Shown piece after piece: positions 7,109 to 14,593 of a DNA stretch of 14,593 bases (its first letter is position 1; each line of letters opens with the position of its first letter). Under the pieces are notes generated by a model. It was not told the origin of the DNA, ran no database searches, and saw only the letters and a program-made list of their open reading frames with translations. A program made the translations under genes and the position numbers. Origin of the DNA: Methylococcales bacterium. Lineage in GTDB: Bacteria; Pseudomonadota; Gammaproteobacteria; Methylococcales; Methylomonadaceae. Location: NCBI GenBank assembly GCA_023134955.1, contig JAGLUC010000162.1, positions 1 through 14,593 of the forward strand. The letters are read 5' to 3'.

Positions 7109-7283
7109 GCTGTGAAAGTATTCGCTCTAGCTCCCCTTCTTTAGCAAAGAGGGGTTGAGGGAGATTTAATTTAAAAAAAATAAACGCTTAAATATCAACA
7201 GTTTATTTTTTTAAAAATCCCCTCAACCCCCATTTTTCAAAGGGGGAAGCTAAAAGCATAATACTTTCACAGTCTCTAAAGCC
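7099..7283. repeat. Long inverted repeat, MITE-like element between gnnB and lpxB
   Basis: The two arms (7099-7185 and 7201-7283) are near-complementary over their whole length around a 15-base centre. The outer 24 bases match at 21 positions and include CTGTGAAAGTATT; the inner parts pair GGGGTTGAGGG (7151-7161) with CCCCTCAACCCC (7219-7230), and an A-rich run (7170-7185) with a T-rich run (7201-7215). The element has no open frame and is a typical large cruciform-forming miniature element. In mRNA it would form a very stable hairpin ending about 50 bases before the lpxB start, so it could end or weaken transcription from gnnB into lpxB or stabilise the mRNA. I do not see an unambiguous target duplication. 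Confidence 0.7.
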
Positions 7284-7333
7284 TAACTTCCTTTAAATTC
7301 ATTTAACCTTCCTTGTCTAAAAGGCTTGTTTCC

Positions 7334-8482
7334 TTGACTATAAACTCCCCAATAAAAATCATGTTTAGTGCTGGTGAAACATCTGGTGATCAACATGCAG
7401 CCCATATGTTTCAAGAACTACAAAAGCAACTGCCTGATATAAAAGGATTAGGTATGGGTGGGGCAAAAATGCAGCAAGCAGGGATTGATATTCGTTTTGA
7501 TTCTGCAGGAATTGCAGTCATTGGTTTAATTGAAGTGCTTAAGCATTATGGAGAAATTCGTCGTGCTTTAAAGTTAATGAAGCAACTAGTTGAGACAGAA
7601 AAACCTGATTTATTAGTGTGTGTTGATTACAAAGAATTTAATCTGAAGTTAGCTCAATATGCTAAAAATCAAGGTACTAAAGTATTGTTCTATGTCAGCC
7701 CTCAAGTGTGGGCTTGGCGGTCGGGCAGGGTGGGTACTTATGGAAAAGCCATTGATATGATGGCGGTTATCTTTCCTTTTGAAACGGCTTATTATGAGGC
7801 AGAAAATGTCCCGGTTAAATATGTAGGGCATCCCTCAGTTGATAAAATCCATCCACAAAAAAGTAAACCTGATGATCTAATTGAGTTTAATTTGCAAGCA
7901 GACTGGCCTATTGTAGGGCTATTGCCAGGCAGTCGAATCAATGAAATTAAACGTCTATTGCCTGTTATGCTGGCTGCTGCTGAAAAGCTAACAGAAACTC
8001 ATAAAGGTATACAATTCATATTGCCACAAGCAGATTCAATTACTGATGAATTAATACAAAGTGTTCTGCAAAACTCATCCATCAACATCAATGTGATAAA
8101 GGCTCAGCCGTATGATGTGATTCAGTGTTGCGATGCGATTATGACAGCCTCAGGTACAGCTTCATTAGAAATAGCTCTGTTGGAAATACCGATGGTGATT
8201 GTTTATAAATTATCAGCATTAACCTATTTTTTAGGCAAATATTTAGTCCATACCAAATTTATAGGCTTACCAAATATTATCGCTGGAAAGAGTGTTATTA
8301 AAGAGCTGATTCAACATGATGTCAGCGAAGAAAATCTGGCAGAAGAAATAGCTAAAATTTTAGATGATAAGGATTATAAAAAACAAATGTTAGCTGAATT
8401 AGTCGTGGTTAAGAAAAAATTAGGGCAAGGCGGCGGCTCAAAAAATATGGCTGATTTAGCTATGGAAATGTTACAAAGTTAA
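7334..8482 (+). CDS. lpxB: Lipid A disaccharide synthase
   Basis: LpxB joins UDP-2,3-diacyl-glucosamine and lipid X at the inner face of the inner membrane, forming the beta-1,6 disaccharide of lipid A (glycosyltransferase family 19). The N-terminus has IMFSAGETSGD, the middle has YVSPQVWAWRSGRV (120-133), PFE, and VGHPSVD, and the second Rossmann half has LLPGSRINEI and TASGTASLEIAL. I start it at the TTG at 7334: AAAAGG at 7319-7324 stands 9 bases before it, the product is 382 residues as in E. coli, and Asp98 and Arg201, reported as essential in E. coli, then fall at the same numbers. A TTG at 7313 would add seven residues but has no ribosome-binding site; the ATG at 7361 would cut off the first strand. 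The Asp98 region reads CVDYKEFNL rather than the common IDAPDFN type. It lies downstream of gnnA-gnnB. Confidence 0.93.
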   Translation: MTINSPIKIMFSAGETSGDQHAAHMFQELQKQLPDIKGLGMGGAKMQQAGIDIRFDSAGIAVIGLIEVLKHYGEIRRALKLMKQLVETEKPDLLVCVDYKEFNLKLAQYAKNQGTKVLFYVSPQVWAWRSGRVGTYGKAIDMMAVIFPFETAYYEAENVPVKYVGHPSVDKIHPQKSKPDDLIEFNLQADWPIVGLLPGSRINEIKRLLPVMLAAAEKLTETHKGIQFILPQADSITDELIQSVLQNSSININVIKAQPYDVIQCCDAIMTASGTASLEIALLEIPMVIVYKLSALTYFLGKYLVHTKFIGLPNIIAGKSVIKELIQHDVSEENLAEEIAKILDDKDYKKQMLAELVVVKKKLGQGGGSKNMADLAMEMLQS

Positions 8483-8773
8483 AGTCTGCTTAGTCTTGCA
8501 CAAGTAATATGATGATATTTTAAGTTATTGAATATTAATTAAAATTAATTGGAAAAACAGATAATTTGATTATATCCAAATCAATGGGGTTTCTGAGTGG
8601 ACTCTATTTAAGTGCTTTTTCATAGAGATCATGCCCCCCATTATCCTTCTTTGCTAAAGGTTGCAATCGGCTCCTGCCTTAATCGATACTGGCACTTCCA
8701 TGTGCTGCGAGGGGGTGAGCAAATACCTTTACAGCTTCTTTTGCTCAAAATCTGGCATATTGCTTTGTTTGAA
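8483..8773. other. Noncoding space between convergent lpxB and valS, with a GC-rich patch
   Basis: No gene is supported here. The first part is very AT-rich (24 G or C in bases 8521-8620), while 8621-8720 jumps to 52 G or C by hand count. The GC-rich patch has no long open frame with recognisable content on the minus strand, where several in-frame stops interrupt it; short plus-strand frames resemble nothing I know. TGAGCAAA (8716-8723) and TTTGCTCA (8740-8747) form a perfect 8-base stem with a 16-base loop. It could be a degraded insertion-sequence fragment or a small RNA. No standard terminator with a T-run is visible for either gene. Confidence 0.4.
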
Positions 8774-11584
8774 TTACAGTGCTTTGATTTTAATCAATTG
8801 TTGTTCAAGATTCTTTAATGAAGAGTGTAAGTTTGCTAGTTTTTCCTTTTCTTTGGCAATAACTTCTACGGGTGCTTTATCAATAAATTTTGGATTGTTC
8901 AGTTTGCCTTCAATTCTAGGTAAATCTTTATTTAATTTTGAAATTTCTTTTTCTAAACGGGAAATTTCAGCCTTTTTATCAATTAAACCAGCCATAGGAA
9001 TTAAAATTTTCATTTTTCCAACTAGAGAAATAGCAGATTCTGGAGCAGTGTCATCGCAAGAAAGCAGGGTGATTGATTCAACTCGACCTAGTTTTAGCAA
9101 ATAGTCTCGGTTAGAGTCTAATATTTTTAGATCATTGCTTGATGCGTCTTGTAATAGCACAGGAATAGGTTTACCAGGTGCAATATTCATTTCACCACGA
9201 ATGCTACGTAGTCCTAGAATAAAATCCATTACCCATTGAGTTGCATTAACTGCATCCCCATCAATTTGGGTGGCATTAGATTTAGGGTAAGGCTGTAACA
9301 TAATGGTGTCGGCATTAATGCCTGCTAAAGGGGCGACACGTTGCCAAATTTCTTCGGTAATAAAAGGTATGATTGGATGGCTTAAACGTAAGATATTTTC
9401 TAAAACATTAAGCAATGTTTTACGTGTTCCACGTTGTAAGGCTTGGTTATCAGATTGTAAAGAGACTTTGGATAGCTCTAAATACCAGTCACAATACTCA
9501 TTCCAGGTAAATTCATAAATGGCATTTGCAGCCAGGTCAAAGCGGTAGCTTTCAATGGCTTTACTAGTGGTAGAGATAACTTGATTTAGACGTGAAGTGA
9601 TCCATAAATCGGCTTGCGAGAATTCGCAGGGTAAACCTGATAAACCATTGTCCTGATCTTCTGTATTCATTAATACATAGCGGGCAGCATTCCATAATTT
9701 ATTACAGAAATTACGGTAGCCCTCGGTGCGAGGCAAATCAAAACGAATATCACGACCTGTTGAGGCTAATGAAGCAAATGTAAAACGCAAAGCATCGGTA
9801 CCAAATGAGGGAATACCATCGGGAAAATGTTTGCGAGTAGCTTTTTCTATTTTCTTTTTTAGATGAGGTTGCATCATGCCTGCAAGACGTTTTTCAACTA
9901 AAGACTCTAAGTCGATACCATCAATTAAATCAATGGGATCTAAGACATTACCTTTTGATTTGGACATTTTTTGTCCTTCGGCATCACGAACCAGACCGTG
10001 AATATAGACTTCTTTAAAAGGCACTTCATCCTGGAATTTAAGCCCCATCATAATCATTCTGGCAACCCAGAAGAAGATAATGTCAAAGCCTGTGACTAAC
10101 ACACTGGTAGGATAGTGCTTTGCTAATTCAGCAGTTTGTTCTGGCCATCCTAATGTGGAAAATGGCCATAAAGCAGAAGAAAACCAGGTATCAAGCACAT
10201 CTTCATCTTGTTTAAGGGGATAATCAGTGGCTAAATTATGTTTTTCACGGATTTCTTGCTCGGAACGTCCCACATAGACATTGCCTTCATCATCATACCA
10301 GGCAGGGATTCTGTGCCCCCACCAGATTTGACGAGAAATACACCAGTCCTGGATATTTCGCATCCATTCAAAATAAGTATTTTTCCAGTTGTCAGGTACA
10401 AATTTAATATCACCCTTTTCTACCGCTTCTATTGCAGGTTTAGCTAAAGGTGCAACTTTGACATACCACTGATCAGTCAAGAATGGTTCAATCACACTAT
10501 GTGAACGATCCCCCCTGGGTACCATTAATTTATGATCAACAATTTTTTCTAATAAACCGAGACCATCTAAATCAGCCACCATTTGTTTACGGGCATCAAA
10601 ACGATCCATGCCAATATATTTTTCAGGAATTAGCTGGTTTTCATCTTCTTCGTTAGCGCGAATAGTGGCATCATTGGTAAAAATATTAATCAGTCCACCA
10701 TGTGGCATATCTTGAATGGCTGATAAATCTCTATGACGAGTCCAAACTTCGTAATCATTAAAATCATGAGCAGGGGTGACTTTGACACAACCTGTGCCAA
10801 ATTCAGGGTCTACATGTTCATCGGCAATAATAGGAATACGACGACCTGTTAGTGGTAGCTCAACAAATTCACCTAGTAAGTGTTTGTAACGATCATCATC
10901 AGGATGAATGGCAACAGCGGCATCACCTAACAGTGTTTCAGGGCGTGTGGTAGCAACCACTAAGTGACCTGAACCATTGGATAATGGATAACGCATATGC
11001 CACATAGAGCCATTTTCTTGTTCTGATAAAACCTCTAAATCGGATACCGCAGTATGTAATACAGGATCCCAGTTGACCAGACGTTTGCCACGGTAAATTA
11101 AACCTTCTTCATGCAGTTTGATAAAGACTTCTTGTACGGCATCAGACATGCCGTCATCCATAGTGAATCGTTCTTTTTCCCAATCTAAAGAAGAACCCAT
11201 ACGGCGTAATTGCTTGGTAATCGTACCACCAGACTGTTCTTTCCACTCCCAGATTTTTTCGGTAAATTTCTCACGACCATAATCATGGCGAGTTTTACCT
11301 TCAGCATTAATTAATCGTTCAACCACCATTTGTGTAGCAATCCCGGCATGATCAGTCCCTGGCTGCCATAAGGTGCTACAGCCTTTCATGCGGTGGTAAC
11401 GAGTTAAGGCATCCATAATGGTGTCTTGAAAGGCATGTCCCATATGTAAACTGCCAGTGACATTGGGCGGTGGAATCATAATGCAATAGGATTCACCTTC
11501 TGACTTGGCTTTAAAATAGCCTTTTTCTTCCCAGGTTTGGTACCAGCGTTGTTCGATTGAATGGGGTGCGTATGTTTTTTCCAT
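8774..11584 (-). CDS. valS: Valyl-tRNA synthetase
   Basis: The 936-residue class I synthetase charges tRNA-Val with valine in the cytoplasm. The HIGH motif is HMGH at 47-50 in PPNVTGSLHMGH, and the KMSKS loop is at 539-543. The editing (CP1) domain that removes threonyl-tRNA-Val shows TTRPETLLGDAAVAIHPDD (212-230) and GTGCVKVTPAHDFNDYEV. WCISRQIWWGHRIPAWY (414-430) precedes the second half of the active site. The C-terminus has the heptad-rich coiled-coil arm typical of ValS, running from about residue 870 to the end. The length is close to E. coli ValS (951). It is the last gene of pepA-holC-valS; a 135-base spacer with a hairpin repeat separates it from holC, unusually long for this pair. 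The ribosome-binding site before the ATG is weak. Confidence 0.97.
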   Translation of the reverse strand: MEKTYAPHSIEQRWYQTWEEKGYFKAKSEGESYCIMIPPPNVTGSLHMGHAFQDTIMDALTRYHRMKGCSTLWQPGTDHAGIATQMVVERLINAEGKTRHDYGREKFTEKIWEWKEQSGGTITKQLRRMGSSLDWEKERFTMDDGMSDAVQEVFIKLHEEGLIYRGKRLVNWDPVLHTAVSDLEVLSEQENGSMWHMRYPLSNGSGHLVVATTRPETLLGDAAVAIHPDDDRYKHLLGEFVELPLTGRRIPIIADEHVDPEFGTGCVKVTPAHDFNDYEVWTRHRDLSAIQDMPHGGLINIFTNDATIRANEEDENQLIPEKYIGMDRFDARKQMVADLDGLGLLEKIVDHKLMVPRGDRSHSVIEPFLTDQWYVKVAPLAKPAIEAVEKGDIKFVPDNWKNTYFEWMRNIQDWCISRQIWWGHRIPAWYDDEGNVYVGRSEQEIREKHNLATDYPLKQDEDVLDTWFSSALWPFSTLGWPEQTAELAKHYPTSVLVTGFDIIFFWVARMIMMGLKFQDEVPFKEVYIHGLVRDAEGQKMSKSKGNVLDPIDLIDGIDLESLVEKRLAGMMQPHLKKKIEKATRKHFPDGIPSFGTDALRFTFASLASTGRDIRFDLPRTEGYRNFCNKLWNAARYVLMNTEDQDNGLSGLPCEFSQADLWITSRLNQVISTTSKAIESYRFDLAANAIYEFTWNEYCDWYLELSKVSLQSDNQALQRGTRKTLLNVLENILRLSHPIIPFITEEIWQRVAPLAGINADTIMLQPYPKSNATQIDGDAVNATQWVMDFILGLRSIRGEMNIAPGKPIPVLLQDASSNDLKILDSNRDYLLKLGRVESITLLSCDDTAPESAISLVGKMKILIPMAGLIDKKAEISRLEKEISKLNKDLPRIEGKLNNPKFIDKAPVEVIAKEKEKLANLHSSLKNLEQQLIKIKAL

Positions 11585-11660
11585 GGATGGGTCTGGGTTT
11601 ATTTAAAAAAGTAAATTGAATTGATTAGGTGATTTATAAGGTTTTAAGCTGTTCTGGATA

Positions 11661-11700
11661 TGAGGTTTTAGCCAGGTTGGTGCGAGGCTAAAGCCCCACT
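11661..11700 (-). repeat. Dispersed hairpin repeat, copy 2
   Basis: On the minus strand this copy reads AGTGGGGCTTTAGCCTCGC (plus 11682-11700) and then GGCTAAAACC, which can pair with the first part. It matches copy 1 at 7067-7085 in 18 of 19 bases, in opposite orientation. It sits in the holC-valS spacer, so transcripts of the operon would carry the hairpin between the two coding parts, where it may influence valS levels or mRNA processing. Confidence 0.6.
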
Positions 11701-11719
11701 TTCAAAATTAGAATGGACT

Positions 11720-12154
11720 TTATATTTTATATGATGTCATTTTAAATCCATGTTGCTGGTATTGACGATAGCGTTGTCGTCCAATTCTCTTTAAGGCTTC
11801 ATTATTATCCAGAATTTCTAAAACACGCTCTGTTTGTGCTAAATTTTCAGGATATTTTGAGGATAAATTAAAAATAAGTGCTTGCCAGTTTTTAGGCGCA
11901 CTCCGAGTACCAATTAAAATAGTTTGCTGATAGGGTGGAGTCGCATTTTCCTCATCATAAATTTGATGGGGAATAAAGCTGTTCTCTTTAAATGTCCACA
12001 ATAGATTATCTAATTGCTGGCATTGCTGGATAGAATCAGTATAAACATAACAATACTGTCCCTGGCTAAACGCTTTGGCTATGAGTTTGCAGGCAAACAA
12101 ATAACGATCATGTAATGACTGCGAAGATAAAATATAGAAGCTAGCTTCAGCCAT
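11720..12154 (-). CDS. holC: DNA polymerase III chi subunit
   Basis: The 144-residue protein corresponds to HolC (147 residues in E. coli), which with psi (HolD) links the clamp loader to the single-stranded DNA binding protein. The N-terminal FYILSSQSLHDRYLFACKLIAKAFSQGQYCYVYTDS matches the family opening, the central LDNLLWTFKENSFIPHQI is the most conserved part, and the stretch ILIGTRSAPKNWQALIFNLS, followed by ERVLEILDNNEALKRIGRQRYRQYQQHGF, closes the fold. It overlaps the 3' end of pepA by 8 bases, so its translation is probably coupled to pepA. The order pepA-holC-valS is well conserved in Gammaproteobacteria and supports the call. Confidence 0.92.
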   Translation of the reverse strand: MAEASFYILSSQSLHDRYLFACKLIAKAFSQGQYCYVYTDSIQQCQQLDNLLWTFKENSFIPHQIYDEENATPPYQQTILIGTRSAPKNWQALIFNLSSKYPENLAQTERVLEILDNNEALKRIGRQRYRQYQQHGFKMTSYKI

Positions 12155-13637
12155 TCGCTCGGTCGATTAAATACTGGCTTAATAATGGTACTGGACGACC
12201 TGTTGCACCTTTATTTATTCCGCCTGAACGCCAGGCTGTACCAGCAATATCTAAATGCGCCCAGCGATAACCTTCGGTAAAGCGAGACAGAAAACAGGCT
12301 GCGGTAATTGTTCCTGCATCACGACCACCAATATTGGCTAAATCAGCAAAGTTTGATTTCAATTGCTCATAATATTCTTCCCATAAAGGTAAACGCCACA
12401 AACTATCACAAGCGGTTTTACTGGCAGTGATTAAATCATCACAGAGTGCATCGTCATTACCTAAAATACCGCTGGGTACTCGACCTAGTGCCACTAAGCA
12501 AGCACCTGTTAAGGTGGCTAGATCAATGACTACTTCGGGATCAAATTTTTTCGCGTAAGTTAAGGCATCACAAAGAATTAACCGACCTTCAGCATCGGTA
12601 TTTAATATTTCAATGGTTAGTCCAGACATACTGGTTACTACGTCACCTGGCTTGTTGGCATCACCATCAGGCATATTTTCTGAGGAAGGAATAATGCCGA
12701 CAATATTAATGTCCAAATTCATTTTAGCCGCTGCTTGTAATGTCCCTAATACAGTTGCACCTCCACACATGTCATATTTCATTTCATCCATGCCTATGCC
12801 AGGTTTTAAAGAAATACCACCAGCATCAAAGGTTAAGCCTTTACCCACTAAAACAATGGGTTTATCAGCTTTTTTACCCCCCTGATAATTTAAAATAATC
12901 AATTTAGCAGCTTGTCGACTGCCTCTGGAAACTGATAGAAAGGAACCCATACCCAAAGCTTCCATATCACTTTCTTCTAAGATCTCAACTGTCATTTTAT
13001 CGGCTTTACTGGCAATATTAGTTGCTTGTTCAGCTAGATAAGTTGGGGTACAAATATTGCCTGGTAAATCAGATAATAACTTCGTTAAATCAACTCCTTG
13101 AGCAATAGCAATTCCATGTCGTAAACCTAGCTCTGCTTGTTCTTTAAATTCTTTAGCAGTATTAATTTTTATACTATTAATACAAGGCTTTGTACCTTTC
13201 TCGGATTTTGTTGTTTGAAATTGATAAATAGCATCATTAAACACTTCAATAATTTGACGTGTTTTCCATTGAATATCACTTTTTTGAACATCAATATCAA
13301 TTAAGGCGCAATCTGCGGAATTTATTTTTGATGCTTTAAGTATTGTAATTGCAGCAGTTAAAGCTTTGCGGTATTGTTTGGCAGTTGTTTCTTTTTGATT
13401 ACCAAAGCCCACTAATAAAATACGTTTTATTGTATTATCAGGGATGTAATTAATGAGTAAGGTTTCAGCATTTTTTCCGAGAATATCACCTCGCTCAATA
13501 AGCTGAGTAATAAGACCCTGAGTTAACAAGTCAATTAATGCGGCTGATGGGCTTAGTGATTGATTTTCATAAATACCAAGGACAATACAATCAGTTTCTA
13601 GTTTGTCTAAAGGCAAGCTTTCTATAGAATAGTCCAT
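12147..13637 (-). CDS. pepA: Leucyl aminopeptidase (M17 family)
   Basis: The 496-residue cytosolic metallopeptidase removes N-terminal residues from peptides. The signature NTDAEGRL supplies Asp348, Glu350 and the catalytic Arg352; GKGLTFDAGG holds Lys266 and Asp271; ISLKPG holds catalytic Lys278; KYDMCGGA holds Asp289. Together these are the complete two-metal site and both catalytic side chains. The N-terminal third is the variable macro-like domain. In E. coli the hexamer also binds DNA, as an accessory factor for Xer recombination and carAB repression; whether this one does cannot be seen. It is the first gene of pepA-holC-valS, is divergent from lptF with a 60-base gap, and overlaps holC by 8 bases. 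Confidence 0.97.
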   Translation of the reverse strand: MDYSIESLPLDKLETDCIVLGIYENQSLSPSAALIDLLTQGLITQLIERGDILGKNAETLLINYIPDNTIKRILLVGFGNQKETTAKQYRKALTAAITILKASKINSADCALIDIDVQKSDIQWKTRQIIEVFNDAIYQFQTTKSEKGTKPCINSIKINTAKEFKEQAELGLRHGIAIAQGVDLTKLLSDLPGNICTPTYLAEQATNIASKADKMTVEILEESDMEALGMGSFLSVSRGSRQAAKLIILNYQGGKKADKPIVLVGKGLTFDAGGISLKPGIGMDEMKYDMCGGATVLGTLQAAAKMNLDINIVGIIPSSENMPDGDANKPGDVVTSMSGLTIEILNTDAEGRLILCDALTYAKKFDPEVVIDLATLTGACLVALGRVPSGILGNDDALCDDLITASKTACDSLWRLPLWEEYYEQLKSNFADLANIGGRDAGTITAACFLSRFTEGYRWAHLDIAGTAWRSGGINKGATGRPVPLLSQYLIDRANG

Positions 13638-13697
13638 AATAGTCTTTGTAAGAGAATAAATAGGATTAATTATACATGAGTTTTAAGGTGGATTGCT
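13638..13697. promoter_or_regulatory. Divergent pepA/lptF promoter region
   Basis: On the minus strand a perfect TATAAT occupies plus positions 13669-13674, placing a transcription start about 25 bases before the pepA ATG. No good -35 box is found at 16-18 bases. For lptF the same AT-rich stretch could serve, and AAGGTGG at 13685-13691, one mismatch from the ideal Shine-Dalgarno, stands 6 bases before the TTG start. The two promoters must overlap in these 60 bases, so expression of the two units may be linked. Confidence 0.55.
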
Positions 13698-14593
13698 TTG
13701 AGCATTGATATAGAAAGAAAAGTTAAAGTTAAGTCTTATAGATTTGTTTCTGTTTTAGATAAAATGATTATGCAGGATTTGCTGAAAACAGTGCTGGCAG
13801 TGTTGTCAGTTATTGTTATTATTATTGTCAGCCGTAAGTTTATTAGAGTTCTAGCCAAAGCGATTGATGGCAGTATTTCTACAGAAACGGTTATGAGTCT
13901 TTTGGGATTAAAAACAATTATTGCTCTTGGGGGGTTTTTACCAGCTTCAATTTTTATGGCTATTTTAATGGTCTTAGGACGAATGTATCGAGACCAGGAA
14001 ATGTCGGCTGTTGCATCTGCGGGAGGTGGCGTTGCGGTAATTTATCGGTCTGTTTTTTTATTGGTAATTCCACTAAGCATTGTGGGAGCAGGTTTGTCTA
14101 TGGTTGCAACTCCATGGGCAGAAGCAAAAATACGCTCTCTTATGCATGAGGATCAAAAAATAGCTGATATTAGAGGGATTTCTGCTGGACGATTTAGTGA
14201 GTATAGTCATGGCGAGTTGGTTCTTTATGCGGAAGATATAGATAAAGATAAGCGTATGCATAATGTATTTATACAAAATAGAGAGAGCGGTAAGTTAGGT
14301 GTTATTAATGCTAAGTATGGGCAGATGCAAAATTTGCCAGGTGGTTTGTATTTGGTGTTAGAAGAGGGTGAGAGGATACAGGGAGTGCCAGGTGAAATGA
14401 ATTTTATTATCGAAAAATTCTCAGAATATGCTGTGCGGGTAGAGAAGAAAGATACTGTGTTAAGTCAAAAAAGGGATGGAATACTGAGTAGTGAGTTATG
14501 GAAGTCTAAAAAATTATTAGATATCGCAGAAATGCAAAATAGATTATCTACACCATTAGGTATGATTTTGCTGACTTTTTTAGCTGTCCCTTT
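13698..14593 (+). CDS. lptF: LPS export permease LptF (partial, C-terminus off window)
   Basis: LptF and LptG form the membrane part of the LptB2FG transporter, which pulls LPS out of the inner membrane toward the Lpt bridge. The visible 298 residues show helix 1 (about 30-45), the family stretch FIRVLAKAIDGSI and VMSLLGLKTI (about 48-74), a second hydrophobic segment (about 75-94), the loop RMYRDQEMSAVASAGGG, helix 3 (about 115-138), and then the periplasmic jellyroll domain. Helix 4 begins at STPLGMILLTF near the window end, so roughly 70 residues are missing. The start is the TTG at 13698, because AAGGTGG lies 6 bases upstream. An ATG at 13764 would align better with E. coli LptF but has no ribosome-binding site, and the frame is open before it. 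The TTG start adds 22 basic residues before the first helix. The divergent pepA gene is the standard neighbour. Confidence 0.93.
   Translation, partial: MSIDIERKVKVKSYRFVSVLDKMIMQDLLKTVLAVLSVIVIIIVSRKFIRVLAKAIDGSISTETVMSLLGLKTIIALGGFLPASIFMAILMVLGRMYRDQEMSAVASAGGGVAVIYRSVFLLVIPLSIVGAGLSMVATPWAEAKIRSLMHEDQKIADIRGISAGRFSEYSHGELVLYAEDIDKDKRMHNVFIQNRESGKLGVINAKYGQMQNLPGGLYLVLEEGERIQGVPGEMNFIIEKFSEYAVRVEKKDTVLSQKRDGILSSELWKSKKLLDIAEMQNRLSTPLGMILLTFLAVP

Noticed and set aside
7099..7283. CRISPR or tandem repeat explanation for the repeats before lpxB
   Set aside because: The repeats are inverted arms of one hairpin, not direct repeats with regular spacers.
8653..8672. Stretch GGTTGCAATCGG resembling a tRNA T-arm
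   Set aside because: It lacks the conserved TTCRA order, and no acceptor, D or anticodon stems can be assembled around it.
8612..9104. Two overlapping plus-strand open frames of 68 and 147 codons
   Set aside because: Most of the longer one is antisense to the 3' end of valS. Neither has a ribosome-binding site or a recognisable family.
12613..12885. Plus-strand open frame of 90 codons
   Set aside because: It is antisense to the most conserved part of pepA, where codon constraints create open frames on the opposite strand.

Overview
The window looks like chromosomal DNA of a low-GC gammaproteobacterium. The conserved pepA-holC-valS block divergent from lptF, an HflD homologue and LpxB all point to Gammaproteobacteria. 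The AT-rich composition, a gnnA-gnnB-lpxB type cluster and several small palindromic repeats would fit Methylococcales or a related environmental lineage, but I cannot prove the order from this sequence alone. There are eleven protein genes plus a partial ABC ATPase; two genes (ABC ATPase on the left, lptF on the right) run off the window. I see no rRNA, tRNA, CRISPR array or intact transposase gene.

Layout. Positions 1-2121 (minus strand) hold a periplasmic rhodanese-like protein, a 161-bp palindromic MITE-like element, hflD and a tightly coupled ABC transporter ATPase. A 168-bp divergent region with a symmetric 10-bp inverted repeat separates these from copZ-copA (2302-4794, plus), a copper chaperone and a Cu(I)-exporting P1B-ATPase. 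Positions 4937-8482 (plus) hold a Gfo/Idh/MocA oxidoreductase, a DegT-family aminotransferase and lpxB, which I interpret as gnnA-gnnB-lpxB. Convergent to these, positions 8774-13637 (minus) hold pepA-holC-valS. At the right edge lptF starts on the plus strand, divergent from pepA.

How the genes may work together. The central cluster is the most interesting biology. GnnA oxidises C3 of UDP-GlcNAc and GnnB aminates it, giving the diamino sugar nucleotide that yields lipid A with amide-linked acyl chains at positions 2 and 3; LpxB then joins the two halves of lipid A. LptF, a permease subunit of the LPS exporter, is also in the window. copZ-copA is a self-contained copper detoxification unit without its regulator in view. 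The rest is housekeeping.

The noncoding DNA is unusually structured. There is a symmetric hairpin element wedged between the rhodanese stop and the hflD start, a long inverted repeat between gnnB and lpxB, a roughly 40-bp hairpin repeat present twice (before lpxB, and between holC and valS), and a GC-rich noncoding patch between the convergent lpxB and valS genes. These look like non-autonomous mobile or REP-like repeats that have settled in intergenic spaces.
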